Of a stretch of 18,744 nt of DNA, positions 6,819 to 13,667 are shown one piece after another. A model generated the notes under the pieces. It worked only from the letters and a program-made list of their open reading frames with translations. It made no database searches and was not told the DNA's origin. Made by a program: the position numbers and the translations under genes. Every line of letters starts with the position of its first letter. Positions within the stretch are counted from its first letter, which is position 1. The DNA is taken from assembly GCA_035552735.1 (NCBI GenBank), contig DASZKX010000229.1, positions 1 to 18,744 of the forward strand, in the 5' to 3' direction. The stretch comes from VAZQ01 sp035552735. GTDB taxonomy: Bacteria; Pseudomonadota; Alphaproteobacteria; Rhizobiales; Xanthobacteraceae.

Positions 6819-8384
6819 TCAGGTCTTGAACAGGTGGCCGAACATCTGCAGCGCCAGGCGCCGCCGATCGGGTGTCGGCAGGTTCACGGCCGGGAACTTG
6901 TCGCGCCAATGGTACGGCCGGCAGGCGTCGATCACGGCGCGGCTGTTGGTATAGTCGCCAGCCGCCTTGCGCTCGGGCTCGATGCGCGGATCGAGCGGCG
7001 TCGACCAGGCGTTCCTGATAATGTCGATCGAGGTCGCCGGATCGGACCGCGTGATGAGCGCCCAGATCACCTCCTCCAGGTTGGAGACGTCGATATCGTC
7101 GTCGACCACGATGGTGTAGCGCCCGCAATAGGCGCCCACATGGCACATGGTGGCGATGTGGCCGGCCTGCTTGGCATGGCCCGGATAGCGCTGGCTGATC
7201 GCCACCACGAGCAGGAGCCGCGCGTTGCCCACCTCGTGCGCCCAGGCCGCCGTGACGCCGGGCACGCCCGCCTTCTCGACGTTCTCGCGCAGGAGGCCGG
7301 AGCGGACCACGGCGCGATAACGGCAGATCTCGTCGGGCGGACGCTGCGGCGAGCAGCCCAGCAGGATCGGATCGTTGCGGTGGTAGATGGCCTTGATGTC
7401 GAGCACCGGCTCGGGCCGCACATCACTGGCGTAGTAGCCGGTCCATTCGCCGAACGGCCCTTCGATGCGCTCGTTGCCGGGCGCGACGAAGCCCTCCAGC
7501 ACGATCTCGGCATTGGCGGGTATAGGCAGGCCCGTGAGCGGCCCCTCGATGACCTCGACCGGCTTGCCGCGCATGCCGCCGACGATCTCGTATTCGCTCA
7601 CCCCGAAGGGCACCTCGCTGCAGGACATGAGAAACGTCATGGGATCGCCGCCGCAGACGACCGCGACCGGCATCGCCTCGCCGCGCGCCTGGTATTTGTC
7701 GCGCATCTGGCGGCCATGCTTGCCGGGCGAGATGTAAAAGCCGGCGGACTTGGCGTCGTGGATCATGACCCGATAGGTCCCGCAATTGATCCAGCCGTCG
7801 TCAGGGTCGCGCATGACGTTGAAGCAGCCGGTGCCGATATAGCGCCCACCGTCGGGCTCGTGCCATTGCGGGGCCGGGAATTTGGTGATGTCGACGTCGT
7901 CACCCTTGATCACGTTCTCGAAGATCGGCCCGTCGTTGACGTACCTGGGCGCGATGCGCTTCATCGGTCCCATGAAGTGGGTCCGAAAGCCTTCGCTCAG
8001 CTCGATCTTCGACAGGCCGGTCGGAAAGCCGAGCGTCATGTTCTTGCGCTTGCCGCCGAAGAAATTCACCAGGATGCGGCTGCCCTTGATGGTGCCGGGA
8101 ACGTCCTCGAAGATGAAGCACGCGGCAGCGTCGTCGTGCAGGGCCATCTCGGCCACCATGCCGATGTCGCGCTGCCACGACAGGTTCTTGATCTCCTTGA
8201 TCTCGCCGAGCTTGCGCGCCTCCTCGACCCATTGGCGCAGATCGTCATAGGCGATGCGCGGATCGAGGTTCGAGCTGGAGGACGCGCCCGTCGGTGCGGC
8301 GCTGCCGCCGATCGGGTTGCTCATCGGATCAGGCTTAGGATCCGGCTTGGGATCAGGCTTGGGATCAGTTGCTGGCCCGGCCAA
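6819..8384 (-). CDS. ubiD: UbiD family prFMN-dependent (de)carboxylase
   Basis: 521 residues from the TTG at 8382-8384. I chose it because GGAGGAA lies immediately upstream; an ATG at 8396 and a downstream ATG at 8324 both lack a ribosome-binding site. UbiD enzymes add or remove CO2 on aromatic or alpha,beta-unsaturated acids using prenylated FMN. The key residues can be placed by spacing against Aspergillus Fdc1. Metal/phosphate ligands are Asn200 (WINCGTYR), His223 (GKHGRQ) and Glu264. The acid-base triad is Arg205, Glu308 and Glu313 (EGPFGEWTGYY). Intervals match those I recall except for one residue. The N terminus carries a DPKP tandem repeat (see separate entry) and a Ser/Ala linker before the LDPRIAYDDLRQW start of the conserved domain. 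It is first gene of the minus-strand cluster. Substrate unknown; the Bug protein and GST suggest an aromatic acid pathway. Confidence 0.93.
   Translation of the reverse strand: MAGPATDPKPDPKPDPKPDPMSNPIGGSAAPTGASSSSNLDPRIAYDDLRQWVEEARKLGEIKEIKNLSWQRDIGMVAEMALHDDAAACFIFEDVPGTIKGSRILVNFFGGKRKNMTLGFPTGLSKIELSEGFRTHFMGPMKRIAPRYVNDGPIFENVIKGDDVDITKFPAPQWHEPDGGRYIGTGCFNVMRDPDDGWINCGTYRVMIHDAKSAGFYISPGKHGRQMRDKYQARGEAMPVAVVCGGDPMTFLMSCSEVPFGVSEYEIVGGMRGKPVEVIEGPLTGLPIPANAEIVLEGFVAPGNERIEGPFGEWTGYYASDVRPEPVLDIKAIYHRNDPILLGCSPQRPPDEICRYRAVVRSGLLRENVEKAGVPGVTAAWAHEVGNARLLLVVAISQRYPGHAKQAGHIATMCHVGAYCGRYTIVVDDDIDVSNLEEVIWALITRSDPATSIDIIRNAWSTPLDPRIEPERKAAGDYTNSRAVIDACRPYHWRDKFPAVNLPTPDRRRLALQMFGHLFKT
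8326..8367. repeat. 12-base tandem repeat at the 5' end of ubiD
   Basis: GGATCAGGCTTA (8326-8337), GGATCCGGCTTG (8338-8349), GGATCAGGCTTG (8350-8361) and a partial fourth copy. On the minus strand, each unit encodes Asp-Pro-Lys-Pro, giving a short DPKP repeat just after the chosen start of ubiD. The repeat number could vary between strains by slippage. Confidence 0.85.
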
Positions 8385-8507
8385 GGTTCCTCCCATCGAT
8401 TGCCGCCGCGAAGGCCATCAGCTGGCCTGGACAACGGCGAGCGACGACAGATAGAGCATATTCGGAAAGACCGGAAACCGCCATAAGGGCGCGACCCAGG
8501 AGACCCA

Positions 8508-8930
8508 ATGAAGGCAGGCCTGCAGCCCGGCGTATCGCGGGTGAACCGCATCACGGTCGGCCGCGAGCGGACGATCGGCTTCATGGGCGAGGACGGACGC
8601 GTCTACGCCACCCCCTGGATGATCGGCGACATCGAATACACCTGTCGCGATCTCATTATGGAGCATGCCGACGCGGGCGAGGATTCGGTCGGGGTCGAGG
8701 TCGCGGTCAGGCATTTGGCACCGACGCTGCCCGGAATGACGGTCGAGATCATGGTGCGGGTCAAGGCGGTCGAAGGCCGCAAGGTCACCTTCGAGGTCGT
8801 GGCCAAGGACGAGCTCGATGAGATCGGCCGCGGCACCCATACGCGCTTCGTGGTCGACGTCGAAAAGACCATCCAACGGCTCAAGGCTAAGGCCGCCAAG
8901 CGCGGCGACCAAACGCGGGGGACCCCATGA
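8508..8930 (+). CDS. FlK-like hot-dog fold acyl-CoA thioesterase
   Basis: 140 residues, a single hot-dog domain that hydrolyses acyl-CoA thioesters. It aligns along most of its length with my recollection of Streptomyces cattleya fluoroacetyl-CoA thioesterase FlK. Catalytic Thr35 (YATPWM), Glu43 (DIEYTC) and His69 (VRHLAPTLPG) keep the FlK intervals exactly (8 and 26 residues, as Thr42, Glu50, His76). The VEGRKVTFEV and DEIGRGTHTRFVVDVEK blocks also match. The FlK lid carrying its two gating phenylalanines is shorter here (FMGEDGRVY), so specificity for fluoroacetyl-CoA is not implied. AGGAG lies 5 bases before the ATG. The stop overlaps the start of idi by 4 bases, so the two are translationally coupled. 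It is divergent from ubiD across the 123-base gap 8385-8507. No confident promoter boxes were recognised there. Confidence 0.85.
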   Translation: MKAGLQPGVSRVNRITVGRERTIGFMGEDGRVYATPWMIGDIEYTCRDLIMEHADAGEDSVGVEVAVRHLAPTLPGMTVEIMVRVKAVEGRKVTFEVVAKDELDEIGRGTHTRFVVDVEKTIQRLKAKAAKRGDQTRGTP

Positions 8931-9481
8931 GAGCCCCGAAGGGATTCGACGAGCCGCTGATCCTGGTCGATGAAGGCAACCGGGCGGTGGGCGCCGCGCC
9001 CAAGCAGGCAATCCATCGGCAGGGCCTGCTGCATCGCGCGTTCTCGATCTTCATGGTCGACGACCGCGGACGGATCCTGCTCCAGCAGCGCAACCCGCGC
9101 AAATACCATTCGGGCGGGCTGTGGGCGAATTCCTGCTGCGGGCATCCGCGTCCGGGCGAGCGGACCGTCACGGCCGCTCGCCGTCGTCTCAACGAGGAGC
9201 TGGGCGTCACCGATGCGCTCCGGTTCGGATTCTTTGCCCGCTACCAGGCGGCGCTGGACCATGGCATGCAGGAGAACGAGCTCGTCTATGTGTATTTCGG
9301 ACACCTGCACGCGCAGCCCAAGCCCGATCCGGCCGAGGTCGCCGACCTCGAATTCTTGAGCCTGCGCGAGATCGACCGGCGCATCAGGCAGAAGCCGAAC
9401 GCCTTCACGTATTGGATGAAGCACTATATCCGGCATCACCACGGCGAGATCACACGGCAGGTTCAGGCCGAGACTGGATAG
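8927..9481 (+). CDS. idi: Isopentenyl-diphosphate Delta-isomerase, type 1
   Basis: 184 residues, Nudix-fold type 1 isomerase that interconverts isopentenyl and dimethylallyl diphosphate in the cytosol. All diagnostic elements are present: metal-ligand histidines His30 and His36 before RAFSIFMVDD, catalytic Cys71 in NSCCGHPRPGE (with His73), the Nudix-like AARRRLNEELGV helix and the ENELVYVY strand with Glu116 and Glu118. The overall order matches E. coli Idi (Cys67, His69, Glu114, Glu116). The start ATG lies inside the ATGA overlap with the thioesterase stop. Type 1 Idi is optional in bacteria using the MEP pathway, so its presence beside a prFMN cassette is of interest. No carotenoid or other terpenoid gene is visible within the window. 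Confidence 0.95.
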   Translation: MRAPKGFDEPLILVDEGNRAVGAAPKQAIHRQGLLHRAFSIFMVDDRGRILLQQRNPRKYHSGGLWANSCCGHPRPGERTVTAARRRLNEELGVTDALRFGFFARYQAALDHGMQENELVYVYFGHLHAQPKPDPAEVADLEFLSLREIDRRIRQKPNAFTYWMKHYIRHHHGEITRQVQAETG

Positions 9482-9517
9482 TGTTCTGCTTCCAGCGCTT
9501 GCGTCCCGTTGCTGTGA

Positions 9518-9573
9518 TCGCCCGCCAACGGGTCCGGCCTTCGGCCAGCCCGATGATAAACTCCGGCGGGCGA
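9518..9573. repeat. Nested palindrome downstream of idi
   Basis: Outer arms TCGCCCGCC (9518-9526) and GGCGGGCGA (9565-9573) are exact inverted copies. An inner GGCC-TTC-GGCC hairpin lies at 9536-9546. On the minus strand it reads as a GGAGTTTATCATCGGGC-type repeat that I recall from Bradyrhizobium-like genomes. It starts 37 bases after the idi stop, has no T-run, and has the same box-in-box design as the element at 318-469. Confidence 0.6.
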
Positions 9574-9635
9574 CCCAGTAACCACGGGCTTTAGTTTGGC
9601 CACGAGAATTACAAATTGCACAGCGATTACCGGGT

Positions 9636-9653
9636 GCCCCGCCTTCGCGGGGC
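9636..9653. repeat. Perfect short hairpin upstream of the substrate-binding protein gene
   Basis: GCCCCGC (9636-9642), loop CTTC, GCGGGGC (9647-9653). The stable tetraloop-like stem is of the common GCCTTCGC REP type and lies 56 bases before the ATG at 9709. It resembles the hairpin inserted at 5151-5166 (CCCCGCC..GGCGGGG). Confidence 0.6.
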
Positions 9654-9708
9654 GTGACACCGCGATTTGGGATCGATGTCTCGAAAAGCGACACGCGTGG
9701 GTAGAATC

Positions 9709-10698
9709 ATGAACCATCGACCCTTACTGTTGGCCACGCTCCTGTGCGCAAGCCTGTCGCCCATCGCCCGCGGCAACGAGTTGATCACCTTGCGCTACGG
9801 CCAGAACGCCGCCGGCGCCACCGGGCTGTCGTCGCTGCCGCTCACGCTCGCGCAGCGCAAGGACTTCTTTGTCCGCGAAGGGATCAATCTGGTGGTGGTT
9901 CCCATAGCGGGCGGCACCGACCGGATCGTCGCGGCGCTCGACCGGGGCGAGATCGATGCCGGCAAGAACGCCACGCCCTACCTGATCCAGGCGGTGCTCA
10001 AGGGCTCCGACGCGGTGGCGATCATGAGCCAGACCAGCAATCCCATCTACAGCCTGATCGCGCGCCCCGAGATCAAGACCTTCGTGGACCTCAAGGGACG
10101 CACGCTCGGCCTGTCCACGCCGGGCGACACCATCACCTTGTCGACGCTGCGGCTGCTCGCCCTCGAGCATCTCGGGAAGACCGATTTCGCCACCAAGGTC
10201 GTGGTCGGCACCGCTGCCCGTTTCGCCTGCCTCAAATCGGGCGAATGCGCCGCCGTGCCCATGGGCCAGCCGGAGGATCTCGACGCCATCCGGGAGGGCT
10301 TTCCGCGGCTCGCCTTCACCTATGAGGCAGGCGCCGATTTGCTGTTCAACGTCGACATGACCCGGCGCGCCTTCGGCGCGCAGAACAAGGACACGCTGGT
10401 GCGCTTCGCGCGCGCCATGGCGTCCGCCTATGCCTTCATGAACGATCCGAAGAACCGCGACGAAGTCCTCAAGATCATGGTGGAAACCGGCGGCGTGGCG
10501 CCCACAGTCGCGGCCGAGATTTTTGCGCCTTATCTGGAGGCGGCCAAGAACGTGCTGCCGCGCCGGGGCGAATTGGATATGGCGGCGTTCAACCGGGTGA
10601 TCGAGCTGATGGCCGAGGTCGGCGCCATCCCCTCCCCGGCACCGCCCGCCGAGAAGTTCGTGGACCTGCAATATTTGCAGGCTGCCGGGATTCAGTGA
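9709..10698 (+). CDS. ABC transporter substrate-binding protein, NitT/TauT (SsuA/NMT1-like) family
   Basis: 329 residues from the ATG at 9709-9711. In-frame starts at 9676 (ATG) and 9667 (TTG) are possible; none has a strong ribosome-binding site, and 9709 was preferred because a compact signal peptide follows (MNHRPLLLATLLCASLSPIARG). The mature protein begins with LRYGQNAAG, the typical first strand. It has the KDFFVREGINLVVVPIAGG, RGEIDAG and FVDLKGRTLGLSTPGD segments of NMT1/SsuA-type periplasmic proteins, which bind small organosulfur, nitrogen or pyrimidine compounds. The FACLKSGECAAVP segment holds two cysteines seven residues apart that could form a disulfide. No permease or ATPase of an ABC system is adjacent, so this is an orphan binding protein. 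The stop lies 3 bases from that of the convergent metal ATPase. Ligand unknown. Confidence 0.83.
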   Translation: MNHRPLLLATLLCASLSPIARGNELITLRYGQNAAGATGLSSLPLTLAQRKDFFVREGINLVVVPIAGGTDRIVAALDRGEIDAGKNATPYLIQAVLKGSDAVAIMSQTSNPIYSLIARPEIKTFVDLKGRTLGLSTPGDTITLSTLRLLALEHLGKTDFATKVVVGTAARFACLKSGECAAVPMGQPEDLDAIREGFPRLAFTYEAGADLLFNVDMTRRAFGAQNKDTLVRFARAMASAYAFMNDPKNRDEVLKIMVETGGVAPTVAAEIFAPYLEAAKNVLPRRGELDMAAFNRVIELMAEVGAIPSPAPPAEKFVDLQYLQAAGIQ

Positions 10699-10701
10699 CC
10701 G

Positions 10702-12621
10702 CTACGCCAGCGCCTCCTGGAACTTCAGCAGCCGCCCCGCATTGGCCATCACCACCACCGTGCTGACATTGTGCAACAGCGCCGCGATGATGGCGCCGCT
10801 GGCGCCGAGCCCACCGGTCGCCGCCATGGCCACGATCACCACCGTCCAGCCGAGCCCGATGCTCACATTGGCGTAGATGGTGCGGCGGCAGCGGCGGCTC
10901 AGCCGGATGCAGGTGCCGAGCCGCCGCAGGTCGTTGGTCATCAGGACCAGATCGGCGGAGGCCAGCGCCACGTCGGTTCCGCGCGCCCCCATGGCGATGC
11001 CGACGGCGCCGACCTTCAGCGCCAGCGAATCGTTGATCCCATCGCCCACCACCATGGGGCGGTAGCCGGCGCGGATCTCGTCCAGCACATAGGTCATCTT
11101 CTGGGCCGGCAGGGCCTCGGCGCGGATGTTCGGCAGCCCTAAGAACGCGGCGATGCGGTTCGCGACCGTCGGACGGTCGCCGGTCAAGAGCACCTGGCGG
11201 CGCAGCCCGAGCTCGCGCAGGTCGTCGATGGCCTCGCGCGCCTCTACCCGCGGCTCGTCGGCGAGCAACATCCAGCCGAGGAATTGGGTGCCGCGCGCGA
11301 CACCCACTATGGGGCCGTCATGGTTGGGCGGCTCCGAGATCGCGATCCCGAGCTCCTTGAACAGCTCGGCGCGGCCGAGCGCGACGGTCTCCTGCCCCTG
11401 CAGGCCGACCACGCCCAGGCCGCGTGACTCCTTGATCTCGCGCAGCATCTGCCGGCCGGGCTCGGCGAGCGTCGCGAGCGCGCGGCTGACCGGATGATTG
11501 CTCGCGCCCGCCAGATTGCCGGCCAGCGCCCTAAGGTCGCGTTGATCGACGCCGGGCTCGGCGCGCGCCTCCACCAGCTGCAACTGGCCGACCGTGACGG
11601 TGCCGGTCTTGTCGAACACCACCGCATCGACGGTCGCGAGGTTTTCCAGGAAGGCGGCCCCTTTGACCAGAATGCCGTGGCGGCTCGCCACCGCGATCGC
11701 CGCGATCGAGGTGGCGGGCGCGGCCAGCACCAGGGCGCAGGGACACGAGGCGACCAGAACCGCGAGCGCCGCCACCGTATTGCTGGTCGCGAACCAGGTG
11801 CCGGCCGCGATCAGCAGCACCAGCACCATGTAGCGTTCGGCATAGCGCTCGAGCAGCCGGGTGACGGGCGGCTTGGCGCTCTCGGCGTCCTGCAGCAGCG
11901 CGATGACGCGGCCGAGGGTGGAATCCTCACCCACGCGCGTAAGCCGCACCACCAGATGGCCGTCGCCGTTGATGGAGCCACTGAGGACCTCGTTGCCGAC
12001 CTGCACCTCGACCGGAACCGATTCACCAGTGATCGAAGCGGTATCGACGCTGGAGGCGCCCTCATGGACCAAGCCGTCGGCCGGAATGAGATCGCCGGCG
12101 CGCAGATCGATCAGATCGCCGACCCGCAGCGCCAGGGTATTCACCTCCTCGACCTCGCCGTTCGGGAGCAGGCGGCGCGTCTTGACCTGGGTCAGCTTGC
12201 TCAGCGCCCGGATGGCTTCCTGCGAGCCGAGCAAGGAGCGCTCCTCCAGGATGTGCCCGAGCGTCATGACCAGCGGCAACAGCGCCGCCGTCATCAGGTC
12301 GCCGGCCGCCCAGGCCGCGATCAACGCGAGCGCAATGAGCTGGTCTGTGATGCCGTGCAGGTCCGGATAGCGCAGCGACTGCCAGGCGGCCGACAGCGCC
12401 GGCACCGCCACCAGCAAGGCCGCGATGCCGGCCACCAGCTCCGCCACGTCACGCTGGCTCGGCACCAGGAACTGCAGCGCGGTTGCCAGGATGAGGCAGC
12501 CGCCGGCGACGAGCGAGAGGGTGAGGCGAAGGCCGAGCGAGAGCTGCTCGGCGCGGCTCAAGAGGCCGTCGCCTGCCGCCGGCGGCAGGGCGGCATCAGC
12601 GGTCTCGGCAGTCATGGTCAT
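10702..12621 (-). CDS. Heavy-metal translocating P1B-type ATPase without N-terminal metal-binding domain
   Basis: 639 residues. P1B ATPases export soft metal cations across the inner membrane. The core is complete: actuator loop TGES (198-201), metal-binding CPC (293-295) in ASCPCALVLAAP, phosphorylation site Asp337 in DKTGT, nucleotide-site His-Pro (376-377), and GDGIND (526-531). About six to eight membrane segments are visible, four of them before the TGES loop. The first 35 residues have no CxxC, so the usual HMA domain is absent. The last membrane segment carries HNVST (617-621) where zinc ATPases have a D-x-G motif and P1B-4 enzymes have HEGGT, so the metal cannot be assigned. The start overlaps the stop of the preceding SPFH gene (ATGA); it is last in the four-gene operon. 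The gene converges on the substrate-binding protein gene. Confidence 0.92.
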   Translation of the reverse strand: MTMTAETADAALPPAAGDGLLSRAEQLSLGLRLTLSLVAGGCLILATALQFLVPSQRDVAELVAGIAALLVAVPALSAAWQSLRYPDLHGITDQLIALALIAAWAAGDLMTAALLPLVMTLGHILEERSLLGSQEAIRALSKLTQVKTRRLLPNGEVEEVNTLALRVGDLIDLRAGDLIPADGLVHEGASSVDTASITGESVPVEVQVGNEVLSGSINGDGHLVVRLTRVGEDSTLGRVIALLQDAESAKPPVTRLLERYAERYMVLVLLIAAGTWFATSNTVAALAVLVASCPCALVLAAPATSIAAIAVASRHGILVKGAAFLENLATVDAVVFDKTGTVTVGQLQLVEARAEPGVDQRDLRALAGNLAGASNHPVSRALATLAEPGRQMLREIKESRGLGVVGLQGQETVALGRAELFKELGIAISEPPNHDGPIVGVARGTQFLGWMLLADEPRVEAREAIDDLRELGLRRQVLLTGDRPTVANRIAAFLGLPNIRAEALPAQKMTYVLDEIRAGYRPMVVGDGINDSLALKVGAVGIAMGARGTDVALASADLVLMTNDLRRLGTCIRLSRRCRRTIYANVSIGLGWTVVIVAMAATGGLGASGAIIAALLHNVSTVVVMANAGRLLKFQEALA

Positions 12622-13667
12622 CGGGGCACCGGTCCCGGCAGCATCAGCTGGATGCCGCCATCATTGTCCACGGTATCGACGCGCGCCGCCTTGGCCAGCA
12701 GGGCGCCGATGCGGTCGTAATAAATACGGCTGGTGAGCATGTCGCCGGACAGGCCCGGCGATCCGTTCGCCAGCGCCGCGATGGCGGCCGTCCGGGTCTT
12801 TGCGTCGGTGGTCTTCTCCTCGGCCTTGGCAACCGCATCGGTAAGGGTCCGGTCGCGGTCCTGGTTTGCCCGCAACGCCGTCATGGCGGCGCCGGTGCGG
12901 GCCTCGGCGATGTCCCGGTCGGCCTGCTGCGAGGCGATGAGGACGTAGTCGAAGGCGCTCTTGGCACCGCTCGGGATCGCGGCCGCGAGATCGACCCGGC
13001 TCACCTTGATGCCGAGGCTGGCACCCGCGCCGGCCAGATCGTCCAGACGATGATTGATCGCGTTCAGCAGATCCGCGCGCAACTGCTCGCGGCCCGCGCG
13101 CGCGGCCGCCGTCGAGCCTGAGTCCAATTCGGGCCGCGCCACCAGAATGGTGTCGAGATCGCGCGACGCACATACCGCCACCGCGCTCGCCACGAACAGC
13201 CGCTGCAACGCCGGCCCGACATGCTCCGCCGCCAATATGTAGGCGGCCGGATCGGTGATCTGATAGAGCAACGCGGCCTGCAGATGAACCACGCTGGCAT
13301 CGCCGGAGAGCAGGAAGGCGGTGTTCTCGCGGGCATAATCGCTGATCATGAAATCGCCCCCGACCGCGGAGTCGGGCTCGAACTGATCGATCTGGAATTC
13401 GATCTGGCGATCTTCCGAAGGCAGCAGGACCACCTGCTCGATCGGCCGCGGCCAGGCCATCAGCAGCCCGGCGCCCTGCTGACGCACGATGCTGCCGAAG
13501 CGGTAGATGATGGCGCGGCTCTCGGGCGGCACCTGGCGGAAGTTCGACGCCGACCAGCCCAACGCCGCCAGGCAGACCACGAGGAACAAGAAGCGGAACG
13601 CGAGCTTGGCCGATTGCGCCCAGGCCCCGGCGGGCTCGGCGCCCTCCTTGGCATCCGGTATCGTCAT
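12618..13667 (-). CDS. SPFH/band 7 protein, HflK-like (third SPFH gene of operon)
   Basis: 349 residues. A short cytosolic tail is followed by one membrane anchor (about 22-41, FLFLVVCLAALG) and then an SPFH domain opening with RQVPPESRAIIYRFGSIVRQ, which fits HflK. The GLLMAWPRPIEQVVLLP segment matches the GLHW..P start of band 7 proteins. A charged Ala/Asp/Glu-rich region at about 240-300 (ADRDIAEART, KAEEKTTDAKT) is the expected coiled coil. SPFH proteins assemble into large membrane rings or microdomains, with the domain in the periplasm for HflK/C. ATG is well served by GGAGG seven bases upstream, and it overlaps the upstream stop as ATGA. The C terminus lacks the usual long HflK tail. 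The partner protease FtsH is not encoded here; the next gene is the metal ATPase. Confidence 0.85.
   Translation of the reverse strand: MTIPDAKEGAEPAGAWAQSAKLAFRFLFLVVCLAALGWSASNFRQVPPESRAIIYRFGSIVRQQGAGLLMAWPRPIEQVVLLPSEDRQIEFQIDQFEPDSAVGGDFMISDYARENTAFLLSGDASVVHLQAALLYQITDPAAYILAAEHVGPALQRLFVASAVAVCASRDLDTILVARPELDSGSTAAARAGREQLRADLLNAINHRLDDLAGAGASLGIKVSRVDLAAAIPSGAKSAFDYVLIASQQADRDIAEARTGAAMTALRANQDRDRTLTDAVAKAEEKTTDAKTRTAAIAALANGSPGLSGDMLTSRIYYDRIGALLAKAARVDTVDNDGGIQLMLPGPVPR

Noticed and set aside
6082..8384. Ubiquinone biosynthesis role for ubiX/ubiD
   Set aside because: The neighbours are catabolic and transport genes, so a dedicated catabolic pair is more likely, although the housekeeping role cannot be excluded without the rest of the genome.
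6834..8486. Plus-strand open frame of 550 codons opposite ubiD
   Set aside because: UbiD on the other strand has its full catalytic set; this frame has no domain and a composition typical of antisense translation.
8508..8930. Fluoroacetate-resistance gene (flK)
   Set aside because: The catalytic triad matches, but the phenylalanine lid that gives fluoroacetyl-CoA specificity is missing and there is no fluorometabolite gene nearby.
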